Assembly (NCBI RefSeq): GCF_910591885.1
Contig: NW_025963577.1
Location: forward strand, 62,001 to 126,000
DNA length: 64,000 bases
Source of the DNA: Bombus terrestris
Taxonomy: Eukaryota; Arthropoda; Insecta; Hymenoptera; Apidae
Reading direction: 5' to 3'
In this document: in pieces, positions 1 through 12,719 of the stretch
How the letters are laid out: every line of letters begins with the position of its first letter
How positions within the stretch are numbered: the stretch's first letter is position 1
Made by a program: the position numbers and the translations under genes
Notes under the pieces: model-generated
Told to the model about the DNA's origin: nothing
Database searches by the model: none
Seen by the model: the letters and a program-made list of their open reading frames with translations, nothing else

Positions 1-59
1 GAGCCCAAGTATTGAGAAATCTTCCAAAAGAAAGGCTCGATGTCTCTGCATCTCCGACA
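1..59. other. Right-hand end of a spacer copy, truncated by the window edge
   Basis: These bases match the last 59 bases of the three complete spacers (5800-5858, 9111-9169, 12661-12719), running from GAGCCCAAG to CTCCGACA. They show that a further spacer lies mostly upstream of the window and that the spacer-satellite macro-repeat continues to the left. No gene is visible in this stub. Confidence 0.95.
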
Positions 60-3000
60 TACTATTACTATATAACGCATAACGTTATATACTATTACTA
101 TATAACGTATAACGTTATATACTATTACTATATAACGCATAACGTTATATAATATTACTATATAACGTATAACGATGTACTATTACTATATAACGTATAA
201 CGTTATATACTATTACTATATAACGTATAACGTTGTAAAGTATTACCATATAACGTATAACGTTATATACTATTACGTACTAACGTATAACGTTATATAC
301 TATAACTATATAACGTATATCGCTATATACTATTACTATGTAACGTATAACGATATATACTATTACGTATTAACGTATAACGTTATATACTATTACGTAA
401 TAGCGTATAACGTTATATAGTATTACCATATCACGTATAACGTCATATACTATTACGTACTATCGTATAACGTTATATACTATTACTATATAACGCATAA
501 CGTTATATAATATTACTATATAACGTATAACGTTATATACTATTACTATATAACGTATAACGTTATATACTTATACTATATAACGTATAACGTTATATAC
601 TATTACTATATAACGTATAACGTTATATACTATTACTATATAACGTCTAACGTTATATAGTATTGCCATATCACGTATAACGTTGTATATTATTACGTAC
701 TAACGTATAACGTTATACACTATTACTATATAACGTATAACGTTATATACTATTACTATATAACGTATAACGATATACACTATTACGTATTAACGTATAA
801 CGTTATATACTATTACGTACTAACGTATAACGTTATATACTATTACTATATAACGTATAACGATATATACTATTCCGTACTATCGTATAACGTTATATAC
901 TATTACTATATAACGCATAACGTTATATACTATTACTATATAACGCATAACGTTATATACTATTACTGTATAACGCATAACGTTATATAATATTACTATA
1001 TAACGTATAACGTTATATACTATTACTATATAACGTATAACGTTATATACTATTAGTATATAACGTATATCGCTATATACTATTACTATATAACGTATAA
1101 CGATATATACTATTACGTATTAACGTATAACGTTATATACTATTACGTAATAGCGTATAACGTTATATAGTATTACCATATCACGTATAACGTTGTATAT
1201 TATTACGTACTAACGTATAACGTTATATACTATTACTATATAACGTATAACTTTATATACTATTACTATATAACGTATAACGATATATACTATTACGTAT
1301 TAACGTATAACGTTATATAGTATTACCATATCACGTATAACGTTGTATATTATTACGTACTAACGTATAACGTTATATACTATTACTATATAACGTATAA
1401 CGTTATATACTATTACTATATAACGTATAACGTTATATACTATTACTATATAACGTATAACGTTATATACTGTTACGTAATAACGTATAACGTTATATAG
1501 TATTGCCATATCACGTATAACGTTGTATATTATTACGTACTAACGTATAACGTTATATACTATTACTATATAACGTATAACGTTATATACTATTACTATA
1601 TAACGTATATCGTTATATACTATTACTATATAACGTATAACGTTATATACTATTACTATATAACGTATAACGTTATATACTATTACTATATAACGTATAA
1701 CGTTATATACTATTACTATATAACGTATAACGTTATATACTATTACTATATAACGTATAACGTTATATACTATTACTATATAACGTATAACGATATATAC
1801 TATTACGTATTAACGTATAACGTTATATAGTATTACCATATCACGTATAACGTTATATACTATTACGTACTATCGTATAACGTTATATACTATTACTATG
1901 TAACGTATAACGTTATATACTATTACTATATAACGTATAACGTTATATACTATTACTATATAACGTATAACGTTATATACTATTACGTAATAACGTATAA
2001 CGTTATATACTATTACTATATAACGTATAACGTTATATACTATTACGTAATAACGTATAACGTTATATAGTATTGCCATATCACGTATAACGTTGTATAT
2101 TATTACGTACTAACGTATAACGTTGTATATTATTACGTACTAACGTATAACGTTATATACTATTACTATATAACGTATAACGTTATATACTATTACTATA
2201 TAACGTATAACGTTATATACTTATACTATATAACGTATAACGTTATATACTATTACTATATAACGTATAACGTTATATACTATTACTATATAACGTATAA
2301 CGATATATACTATTACGTATTAACGTATAACGTTATATACTATTACGTAATAGCGAATAACGTTATATAGTATTACCATATCACGTATAACGTCATATAC
2401 TATTACGTACTATCGTATAACGTTATATACTATTACTATATAACGCATAACGTTATATAATATTACTATATAACGTATAACGTTATATACTATTACTATA
2501 TAACGTATAACGTTATATACTTATACTATATAACGTATAACGTTATATACTATTACTATATAACGTATAACGATATATACTATTCCGTATTAACGTATAA
2601 CGTTATATACTATTACTATATAACGTATAACGATATATACTATTACGTACTATCGTATAACGTTATATACTATTGCTATATAACGTATAACGATATATAC
2701 TATTACGTATTAACGTATAACGTTATATAGTATTACCATATCACGTATAACGTTATATACTATTACGTACTATCGTATAACGTTATATACTATTACTATG
2801 TAACGTATAACGTTATATACTATTACTATATAACGTATAACGATATATACTATTACGTATTAACGTATAACGTTATATACTATTACGTAATAGCGTATAA
2901 CGTTATATAGTATTACCATATCACGTATAACGTTGTATATTATTACGTACTAACGTATAACGTTATATACTATTACTATATAACGTATAACGTTATATAC

Positions 3001-5212
3001 TATTACTATATAACGTATAACGTTATATACTATTACTATATAACGTATAACGTTATATACTATTACTATATAACGTATAACGTTATATACTATTACTATA
3101 TAACGCATAACGTTATATAATATTACTATATAACGTATAACGTTATATACTATTACTATATAACGTATAACGTTATATACTATTACTATATAACGTATAT
3201 CGCTATATACTATTACTATATAACGTATAACGATATATACTATTCCGTATTAACGTATAACGTTATATACTATTACTATATAACGTATAACGATATATAC
3301 TATTACGTACTATCGTATAACGTTATATACTATTACTATATAACGTATAACGATATATACTATTACGTATTAACGTATAACGGTATATAGTATTACCATA
3401 TCACGTATAACGTTATATACTATTACGTACTATCGTATAACGTTATATACTATTACTATGTAACGTATAACGTTATATACTATTACTATATAACGTATAA
3501 CGATATATACTATTACGTATTAACGTATAACGTTATATACTATTACGTAATAGCGTATAACGTTATATAGTATTACCATATCACGTATAACGTTGTATAT
3601 TATTACGTACTAACGTATAACGTTATATACTATTACTATATAACGTATAACGTTATATACTATTACTATATAACGTATAACGTTATATACTATTACTATA
3701 TAACGTATAACGTTATATACTATTACTATATAACGCATAACGTTATATACTATTACTATATAACGCATAACGTTATATAATATTACTATATAACGTATAA
3801 CGATATATACTATTACGTATTAACGTATAACGTTAGATAGTATTACCATATCACCTATAACGTTGTATATTATTACGTACTAACGTATAACGTTATATAC
3901 TATTACTATATAACGTATAACGTTATATACTATTACTATATAACGTATAACGTTCTGTACTTATACTATATAACGTATAGCGTTATATACTATTACTATA
4001 TAACGTATAACGTTATATACTATTACTATATAACGTATAACGATATATACTATTACGTATTAACGTATAACGTTATATAGTTTTACCATATCACGTATAA
4101 CGTTGTATACTATTACGTAATAACGTATAACGTTATATACTATTACGTAATAACGTATAACGTTATATAGTATTGCCATATCACGTATAACGTTGTATAT
4201 TATTACGTACTAACGTATAACGTTATATACTATTACTATATAACGTATAACGTTATATACTATTGCTATATAACGTATAACGTTCTATACTATTACTATA
4301 TAACGCATAACGTTATATAATATTACTATATAACGTATAACGTTATATACTATTACTATATAACGTATAACGTTATATACTATTACTATATAACGTATAA
4401 CGTTATATACTATTACTATATAACGTATAACGTTATATACTATTACTATATAACGCATAACGTTATATAATATTACTATATAACGTATAACGTTATATAC
4501 TATTACTATATAACGTATAACGTTATATACTGTTACTATATAACGTATAACGATATATACCATTACGTATTAACGTATAACGTTATATACTATTACGTAC
4601 TAACGTATAACGTTATATACTATTACTATATAACGTATATCGCTATATACTATTACTATATAACGTATAACGATATATACTATTACGTATTAACGTATAA
4701 CGTTATATACTATTACGTAATAGCGTATAACTTTATATAGTATTACCATATCACGTATAACGTTATATACTATTATGTACTATCGTATAACGTTATATAC
4801 TATTACTATATAACGTATAACGTTATATACTATTACTATATAACGTATAACGTTATATACTATTACTATATAACGTATAACGTTATATACTATTACTATA
4901 TAACGTATAACGTTATATACTATTACTATATAACGTATAACGTTATATAGTATTGCCATATCACGTATAACGTTGTATATTATTACGTACTAACGTATAA
5001 CGTTATATACTATTACTATATAACGTATAACGTTATATACTATTACGTATTAACGTATAACGTTATATACTATTACTATATAACGTATAACATTATATAC
5101 CATTACTATATAACGTATAACGTTATATACTATTACTATATAACGTATAACGTTATATACTATTACTATATAACGCATAACGTTATATACTATTACTATA
5201 TAACGTATAACG
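60..5212. repeat. Satellite array 1, 30-bp monomer (about 172 copies)
   Basis: Uninterrupted tandem array of a 30-bp, roughly 20% GC monomer. In circular order the consensus is arm TATATAACG, loop TATAA, arm CGTTATATA, loop CTATTAC. Units differ mainly in the bases after TATTAC (CTATATAACG, CGTATTAACG, CGTACTAACG, CGTAATAGCG, CCATATCACG, GCCATATCACG) and in the last ten bases (ATATAC, ATATAG, GTATAT, GATATATAC). One unit at 153-180 is only 28 bp, ending CGATGTAC. After it the register is constant to the end of the array. The array starts and stops inside a monomer at the spacer junctions. No gene is supported: open frames here are products of the repeat. Confidence 0.98.
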
Positions 5213-5259
5213 AATATATGTCGAATATATGTCGAATTATTATATATGTCGAATTGTCG
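5211..5259. repeat. Short direct repeat at the satellite/spacer junction
   Basis: The motif TCGAATATATG is present twice in tandem, counting the first as CGAATATATG straight from the satellite. It is followed by degenerate versions (TCGAATTATTATATATG, then TCGAATTG). The same stretch is present at 8522-8570 and 12071-12119. It is a micro-repeat transitional between the AT-rich satellite and the spacer; its role is unknown. Confidence 0.85.
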
Positions 5260-5858
5260 TTTGGATTTCGAGCGCGAGACGATTCTTCGTTAGCATTTGC
5301 CATCATGATGTTCAATAAAGGTTGTATTTACATAAAATTATATTTCTTTACAAAGTTTGATAAATAATTAGTTTATCGGTTAACTAAGATAACAAACAAT
5401 AAGTAAACAAATGCTTTAAATAATATTCTTGGGTTCTGTAACGAATCCACGGTCAACGGGAAACTTTCTGTACGTTTTAATATATTTTTGATAGCACACT
5501 GACACGTTCACTCTGGCACAGGGTTTCTCTAAGACTGACTCCAAGACGATGACAGTAAACTCTCCAAGGAGATTGCAAAATAAAAGACAGATACAGTTAC
5601 ATATATCAAATACATATCGATCGGGAATATCAACAAATTCCCAAGCGCCGTAACTAGGCATTTCCACATAAACCAGCATTGCTCCTGATCAAGACTTGGT
5701 TGCTTATACGCCGTATCCCTTAACACTGGAACCTCCTTTGTTAAACATTTCGTTCATCCCGTGACCGTGGCTACGTTCGGGTACCAGTTATGTCACCCCG
5801 AGCCCAAGTATTGAGAAATCTTCCAAAAGAAAGGCTCGATGTCTCTGCATCTCCGACA
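5213..5858. other. Non-satellite spacer, copy 1 (646 bp)
   Basis: Mixed-composition sequence unrelated to the 30-bp monomer. In order it holds: a short AT-rich direct repeat at its left edge; an AT-rich stretch with an AATAAA at 5314-5319 on the plus strand; a minus-strand open frame (5416-5679); and a more GC-rich right part with a GTGAC...GTCAC inverted repeat (5761-5765 with 5792-5796). It lacks terminal inverted repeats and target-site duplications that I can see, and no transposase or RNA gene is recognised. Against copy 2 it shows seven substitutions, all between 5699 and 5782; the remaining roughly 560 bp look identical. Confidence 0.93.
5416..5679 (-). CDS. Hypothetical 87-residue open frame in spacer copy 1
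   Basis: ATG at 5679, TAA at 5416, with an in-frame TGA four codons upstream of the ATG, so this is the full frame unless spliced. I do not recognise the product. It begins MLVYVEMPSY and has a hydrophobic, cysteine-rich middle (residues about 23-50; Cys 27, 29, 31, 35), compatible with one membrane segment. Further cysteines are at 54 and 62, followed by a basic tail (KYIKTYRKF) ending PKNII. There is no signal peptide, zinc-binding spacing or catalytic motif that I can name. The frame is identical in spacer copy 2 but frameshifted near its end in copy 3. It could equally be a chance frame, or a fragment of a host gene or transposon caught in the satellite. An overlapping 65-codon frame (5529-5726, GTG-initiated) is not annotated. 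Confidence 0.3.
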   Translation of the reverse strand: MLVYVEMPSYGAWEFVDIPDRYVFDICNCICLLFCNLLGEFTVIVLESVLEKPCARVNVSVCYQKYIKTYRKFPVDRGFVTEPKNII

Positions 5859-8523
5859 TACTATTACTATATAACGCATAACGTTATATACTATTACTAT
5901 ATAACGTATAACGTTATATACTATTACTATATAACGCATAACGTTATATAATATTACTATATAACGTATAACGTTATATACTATTACTATATAACGTATA
6001 ACGTTATATACTATTACTATATAACGTATAACGTTGTATAGTATTACCATATAACGTATAACGTTATATACTATTACGTACTAACGTATAACGTTATATA
6101 CTATAACTATATAACGTATATCGCTATATACTATTGCTATATAACGTATAACGATATATACTATTACGTATTAACGTATAACGTTATATACTATTACGTA
6201 ATAGCGTATAGCGTTATATAGTATTACCATATCACGTATAACGTCATATACTATTACGTACTATCGTATAACGTTATATACTATTACTATATAACGCATA
6301 ACGTTATATAATATTACTATATAACGTATAACGTTATATACTATTACTATATAACGTATAACGTTATATACTTATACTATATAACGTATAACGTTATATA
6401 CTATTACTATATAACGTATCACGTTATATACTATTACTATATAACGTCTAACGTTATATAGTATTGCCATATCACGTATAACGTTGTATATTATTACGTA
6501 CTAACGTATAACGTTATACACTATTACTATATAACGTATAACGTTATATACTATTACTATATAACGTATAACGTTATATACTATTACTATATAACGTATA
6601 ACGTTATATACTATTACTATATAACGCATAACGTTATATAATATTACTATATAACGTATAACGTTATATACTATTACTATATAACGTATAACGATATATA
6701 CTATGACGTATTAACGTATAACGTTATATACTATTACTATATAACGTATAACGTTATATAGTATTGCCATATCACGTATAACGTTGTATATTTTTACGTA
6801 CTAACGTATAACGTTATATACTATTACTATATAACGTATAACGTTATATACTATTACTATATAACGCATAACGTTATATAATATTACTATATAACGTATA
6901 ACGTTATATACTATTACTATATAACGTATAACGTTATATACTATTACTATATAACGTATAACGTTATATACTATTACTATATAACGTATAACGATATATA
7001 CTATGACGTATTAACGTATAACGTTATATACTATTACGTAATAGCGTATAACGTTAGATAATATTACTATATAACGTATAACGTTATATACTATTACTAT
7101 ATAACGTATAACGTTATATACTTATACTATATAACGTATAACGTTATATACTATTACTATATAACGCATAACGTTATATAATATTACTATATAACGTATA
7201 ACGTTATATACTATTACTATATAACGTATAACGTTATATACTATTACTATATAACGTATAACGTTATATACTATTACTATATAACGTATAACGATATATA
7301 CTATGACGTATTAACGTATAACGTTATATACTATTACGTAATAGCGTATAACGTTAGATAATATTACTATATAACGTATAACGTTATATACTATTACTAT
7401 ATAACGTATAACGTTATATACTTATACTATATAACGTATAACGTTATATACTATTACTATATAACGTATAACGTTATATACTATTACTATATAACGTATA
7501 ACGTTATATACTATTACTATATAACGTATAACGATATACACTATTACGTATTAACGTTTAACGTTATATAGTATTACCATATCACGTATAACGTTGTATA
7601 TTATTACGTACTAACGTATAACGTTATATACTATTACTATATAACGTATAACGTTATATACTATTACTATATAACGTATAACGTTATATACTATTACTAT
7701 ATAACGTATAACGTTATATACTATTACTATATAACGTATAACGTTATATACTATTACTATATAACGTATAACGATATATACTATTCCGTACTATCGTATA
7801 ACGTTATATACTATTACTATATAACGCATAACGTTATATACTATTACTATATAACGTATAACGTTATATACTATTACTATATAACGCATAACGTTATATA
7901 ATATTACTATATAACGTATAACGTTATATACTATTACTATATAACGTATAACGATATATACTATTACGTATTAACGTATAACGTTATATAGTACTACCAT
8001 ATCACGTATAACGTTGTATATTATTACGTACTAACGTATAACGTTATATACTATTACTATATAACGTATAACGTTATATAGTATTGCCATATCACGTATA
8101 ACGTTGTATATTATTACGTACTAACGTATAACGTTATATACTATTACTATATAACGTATAACGTTATATACTATTACTATATAACGTATAACGTTATATA
8201 CTATTACGTAATAACGTATAACGTTATATACTATTACTATATAGCGTATAACGTTATATAGTATTGCCATATCACGTATAACGTTGTATATTATTACGTA
8301 CGAACGTATAACGTTATATACTATTACTATATAACGTATAACGTTATATACTATTACGTATTAACGTATAACGTTATATACTATTACTATATAACGTATA
8401 ACATTATATACCATTACTATATAACGTATAACGTTATATACTATTACTATATAACGTATAACGTTATATACTATTACTATATAACGCATAACGTTATATA
8501 CTATTACTATATAACGTATAACG
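5859..8523. repeat. Satellite array 2 (about 89 monomers)
   Basis: Same 30-bp monomer as array 1, in unbroken 30-bp register for its whole 2,665 bp. It corresponds to array 3 almost monomer for monomer but lacks eight whole consensus monomers: six after the TTTTACGTAC unit near 6790 and two before the TATGACGTAT unit near 7000. It also lacks the 28-bp unit found at the start of arrays 1, 3 and 4. It contains repeated subblocks carrying the private variant TATGACGTAT (near 6700, 7000 and 7300). No gene is supported. Confidence 0.97.
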
Positions 8524-9169
8524 AATATATGTCGAATATATGTCGAATTATTATATATGTCGAATTGTCGTTTGGATTTCGAGCGCGAGACGATTCTTCG
8601 TTAGCATTTGCCATCATGATGTTCAATAAAGGTTGTATTTACATAAAATTATATTTCTTTACAAAGTTTGATAAATAATTAGTTTATCGGTTAACTAAGA
8701 TAACAAACAATAAGTAAACAAATGCTTTAAATAATATTCTTGGGTTCTGTAACGAATCCACGGTCAACGGGAAACTTTCTGTACGTTTTAATATATTTTT
8801 GATAGCACACTGACACGTTCACTCTGGCACAGGGTTTCTCTAAGACTGACTCCAAGACGATGACAGTAAACTCTCCAAGGAGATTGCAAAATAAAAGACA
8901 GATACAGTTACATATATCAAATACATATCGATCGGGAATATCAACAAATTCCCAAGCGCCGTAACTAGGCATTTCCACATAAACCAGCATTGCTCCTGAT
9001 CAAGACTTGATTGTTTATACAGCGTATACCTTAACACTGGAACCTCCTTTGTAAAACATTTCGTTCATCCCGTGACCGTGGCTACGTTCGGCGACCAGTT
9101 ATGTCACCCCGAGCCCAAGTATTGAGAAATCTTCCAAAAGAAAGGCTCGATGTCTCTGCATCTCCGACA
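8524..9169. other. Non-satellite spacer, copy 2 (646 bp)
   Basis: Full-length copy with the same length and the same junction bases as copy 1. The left 486 bases (through the open frame) look identical to copy 1. The right part carries seven differences shared with copy 3, plus a private A near 9028 (GTATACC where copies 1 and 3 have GTATCCC). It contains the 87-codon open frame described separately. No RNA gene or mobile-element hallmarks were seen. Confidence 0.93.
8727..8990 (-). CDS. Hypothetical 87-residue open frame in spacer copy 2
   Basis: Identical in translation, and as far as I can read in DNA, to the frame at 5416-5679: same ATG, same in-frame upstream stop and same cysteine-rich hydrophobic middle. 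Identity of two copies 3.3 kb apart is explained by recent homogenisation and is not itself evidence of protein-level selection. There are no substitutions between the two copies from which to judge synonymous bias. No homologous family is recognised. Confidence 0.3.
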   Translation of the reverse strand: MLVYVEMPSYGAWEFVDIPDRYVFDICNCICLLFCNLLGEFTVIVLESVLEKPCARVNVSVCYQKYIKTYRKFPVDRGFVTEPKNII

Positions 9170-12072
9170 TACTATTACTATATAACGCATAACGTTATAT
9201 ACTATTACTATATAACGTATAACGTTATATACTATTACTATATAACGCATAACGTTATATAATATTACTATATAACGTATAACGATGTACTATTACTATA
9301 TAACGTATAACGTTATATACTATTACTATATAACGTATAACGTTGTATAGTATTACCATATAACGTATAACGTTATATACTATTACGTACTAACGTATAA
9401 CGTTATATACTATAACTATATAACGTATATCGCTATATACTATTACTATGTAACGTATAACGATATATACTATTACGTATTAACGTATAACGTTATATAC
9501 TATTACGTAATAGCGTATAACGTTATATAGTATTACCATATCACGTATAACGTCATATACTATTACGTACTATCGTATAACGTTATATACTATTACTATA
9601 TAACGCATAACGTTATATAATATTACTATATAACGTATAACGTTATATACTATTACTATATAACGTATAACGTTATATACTTATACTATATAACGTATAA
9701 CGTTATATACTATTACTATATAACGTATCACGTTATATACTATTACTATATAACGTCTAACGTTATATAGTATTGCCATATCACGTATAACGTTGTATAT
9801 TATTACGTACTAACGTATAACGTTATACACTATTACTATATAACGTATAACGTTATATACTATTACTATATAACGTATAACGTTATATACTATTACTATA
9901 TAACGTATAACGTTATATACTATTACTATATAACGCATAACGTTATATAATATTACTATATAACGTATAACGTTATATACTATTACTATATAACGTATAA
10001 CGATATATACTATGACGTATTAACGTATAACGTTATATACTATTACTATATAACGTATAACGTTATATAGTATTGCCATATCACGTATAACGTTGTATAT
10101 TTTTACGTACTAACGTATAACGTTATATACTATTACTATATAACGTATAACGTTATATACTATTACTATATAACGTATAACGTTATATACTATTACTATA
10201 TAACGTATAACGTTATATACTATTACTATATAACGTATAACGTTATATACTATTACTATATAACGTATAACGTTATATACTATTACTATATAACGTATAA
10301 CGTTATATACTATTACTATATAACGTATAACGTTATATACTATTACTATATAACGCATAACGTTATATAATATTACTATATAACGTATAACGTTATATAC
10401 TATTACTATATAACGTATAACGTTATATACTATTACTATATAACGTATAACGTTATATACTATTACTATATAACGTATAACGTTATATACTATTACTATA
10501 TAACGTATAACGTTATATACTATTACTATATAACGTATAACGATATATACTATGACGTATTAACGTATAACGTTATATACTATTACGTAATAGCGTATAA
10601 CGTTAGATAATATTACTATATAACGTATAACGTTATATACTATTACTATATAACGTATAACGTTATATACTTATACTATATAACGTATAACGTTATATAC
10701 TATTACTATATAACGCATAACGTTATATAATATTACTATATAACGTATAACGTTATATACTATTACTATATAACGTATAACGTTATATACTATTACTATA
10801 TAACGTATAACGTTATATACTATTACTATATAACGTATAACGATATATACTATGACGTATTAACGTATAACGTTATATACTATTACGTAATAGCGTATAA
10901 CGTTAGATAATATTACTATATAACGTATAACGTTATATACTATTACTATATAACGTATAACGTTATATACTTATACTATATAACGTATAACGTTATATAC
11001 TATTACTATATAACGTATAACGTTATATACTATTACTATATAACGTATAACGTTATATACTATTACTATATAACGTATAACGATATACACTATTACGTAT
11101 TAACGTTTAACGTTATATAGTATTACCATATCACGTATAACGTTGTATATTATTACGTACTAACGTATAACGTTATATACTATTACTATATAACGTATAA
11201 CGTTATATACTATTACTATATAACGTATAGCGTTATATACTATTACTATATAACGTATAACGTTATATACTATTACTATATAACGTATAACGTTATATAC
11301 TATTACTATATAACGTATAACGATATATACTATTCCGTACTATCGTATAACGTTATATACTATTACTATATAACGCATAACGTTATATACTATTACTATA
11401 TAACGTATAACGTTATATACTATTACTATATAACGCATAACGTTATATAATATTACTATATAACGTATAACGTTATATACTATTACTATATAACGTATAA
11501 CGATATATACTATTACGTATTAACGTATAACGTTATATAGTACTACCATATCACGTATAACGTTGTATATTATTACGTACTAACGTATAACGTTATATAC
11601 TATTACTATATAACGTATAACGTTATATAGTATTGCCATATCACGTATAACGTTGTATATTATTACGTACTAACGTATAACGTTATATACTATTACTATA
11701 TAACGTATAACGTTATATACTATTACTATATAACGTATAACGTTATATACTATTACGTAATAACGTATAACGTTATATACTATTACTATATAACGTATAA
11801 CGTTATATAGTATTGCCATATCACGTATAACGTTGTATATTATTACGTACTAACGTATAACGTTATATACTATTACTATATAACGTATAACGTTATATAC
11901 TATTACGTATTAACGTATAACGTTATATACTATTACTATATAACGTATAACATTATATACCATTACTATATAACGTATAACGTTATATACTATTACTATA
12001 TAACGTATAACGTTATATACTATTACTATATAACGCATAACGTTATATACTATTACTATATAACGTATAACG
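9170..12072. repeat. Satellite array 3 (about 97 monomers)
   Basis: Same monomer family. It has a 28-bp unit at 9263-9290 (ending CGATGTAC), then constant register. The order of variants matches array 2, with eight extra whole monomers: seven consensus units in a row at 10131-10340 where array 2 has one, and five where array 2 has three before 10521. Its length difference from array 2 (238 bp) equals eight monomers minus the 2-bp deletion. No gene is supported. Confidence 0.97.
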
Positions 12073-12719
12073 AATATATGTCGAATATATGTCGAATTAT
12101 TATATATGTCGAATTGTCGTTTGGATTTCGAGCGCGAGACGATTCTTCGTTAGCATTTGCCATCATGATGTTCAATAAAGGTTGTATTTACATAAAATTA
12201 TATTTCTTTACAAAGTTTGATAAATAATTAGTTTATCGGTTAACTAAGATAACAAACAATAAGTAAACAAATGCTTTAAATAATATTCTTGGGTTCTGTA
12301 ATCGAATCCACGGTCAACGGGAAACTTTCTGTACGTTTTAATATATTTTTGATAGCACACTGACACGTTCACTCTGGCACAGGGTTTTTCTAAGACTGAC
12401 TCCAAGACGATGACAGTAAACTCTCCAAGGAGATTGCAAAATAAAAGACAGATACAGTTACATATATCAAATACATATCGATCGGGAATATCAACAAATT
12501 CCCAAGCGCTGTAACTAGGCATTTCCACATAAACCAGCATTGCTCCTGATCAAGACTTGATTGTTTATACAGCGTATCCCTTAACACTGGAACCTCCTTT
12601 GTAAAACATTTCGTTCATCCCGTGACCGTGGCTACGTTCGGCGACCAGTTATGTCACCCCGAGCCCAAGTATTGAGAAATCTTCCAAAAGAAAGGCTCGA
12701 TGTCTCTGCATCTCCGACA
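12073..12719. other. Non-satellite spacer, copy 3 (647 bp), last before the long array
   Basis: Same junctions as copies 1 and 2. It is one base longer because of an extra T at 12302. It has a C-to-T change in the GGGTTTTTC stretch near 12388 and a C-to-T at about 12510 that alters the open frame. In the right part it agrees with copy 2 where copy 1 differs. It is the final spacer in the window; no further copy occurs in the following 51 kb. Confidence 0.93.
12244..12540 (-). pseudogene. Frameshifted version of the spacer open frame, copy 3
   Basis: Begins at the same ATG as the 87-residue frames. It has a Gly11-to-Ser change (SYSAW for SYGAW) and a silent change at Glu51. After Phe79 a one-base insertion (T at 12302) replaces the C-terminal VTEPKNII with a different tail, and the frame runs to 98 residues into downstream sequence. 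Either this copy is broken, or copies 1 and 2 share a deletion; three copies do not settle which is ancestral. If the 87-residue frame is not a real gene, this is simply spacer variation. Confidence 0.3.

Larger units (their letters stand above)
1..12660. repeat. Composite macro-repeat: spacer plus satellite, three periods
   Basis: Measured from GAGCCCAAG, the periods are 1-5799 (5,799 bp), 5800-9110 (3,311 bp) and 9111-12660 (3,550 bp). Each period is spacer right end, satellite array, then spacer body. Junction bases are the same in all copies: satellite stops after ...TATAACG and the spacer begins AATATATG; the spacer ends CTCCGACA and satellite resumes TACTATTAC. The satellite beside each spacer also matches between copies, for example a variant run with CATTATATAC CATTACTATA near 5090, 8400 and 11950. 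This indicates amplification of the composite by unequal exchange, not three separate insertions. Period length varies only through the number of satellite monomers. Confidence 0.93.

Noticed and set aside
60..5212. Telomeric repeat or subtelomere simple repeat
   Set aside because: The unit is 30 bp, has no G-rich strand and does not resemble TTAGG- or TTAGGG-type motifs. A subtelomeric location cannot be excluded but is not shown.
5314..5319. AATAAA as a polyadenylation signal
   Set aside because: It is on the plus strand, opposite to the only candidate frame, with no plus-strand gene upstream other than satellite; it is expected by chance in AT-rich DNA.
5440..5460. Possible tRNA B-box in the spacer (GGTTCTGTAACGAATCC)
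   Set aside because: It does not fit GGTTCRANYCC, no A-box or cloverleaf can be drawn around it, and the stretch is inside the 87-codon frame.
5529..5726. 65-codon frame on the minus strand preceded by AAAGGAGGTTCCAGTG (5731-5739 holds the complement of AAAGGAGGT), looking like a bacterial ribosome-binding site with a GTG start
   Set aside because: The context is an array of eukaryotic satellite type and the frame overlaps the 87-codon ATG frame in another phase. A single Shine-Dalgarno-like word is likely by chance. It would deserve a second look only if the window proved to be prokaryotic or organellar.
5213..5858. Spacer as a transposon with target-site duplication
   Set aside because: No terminal inverted repeats or flanking duplication are visible. 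The three copies share identical satellite flanks, which indicates co-amplification and not separate insertions.
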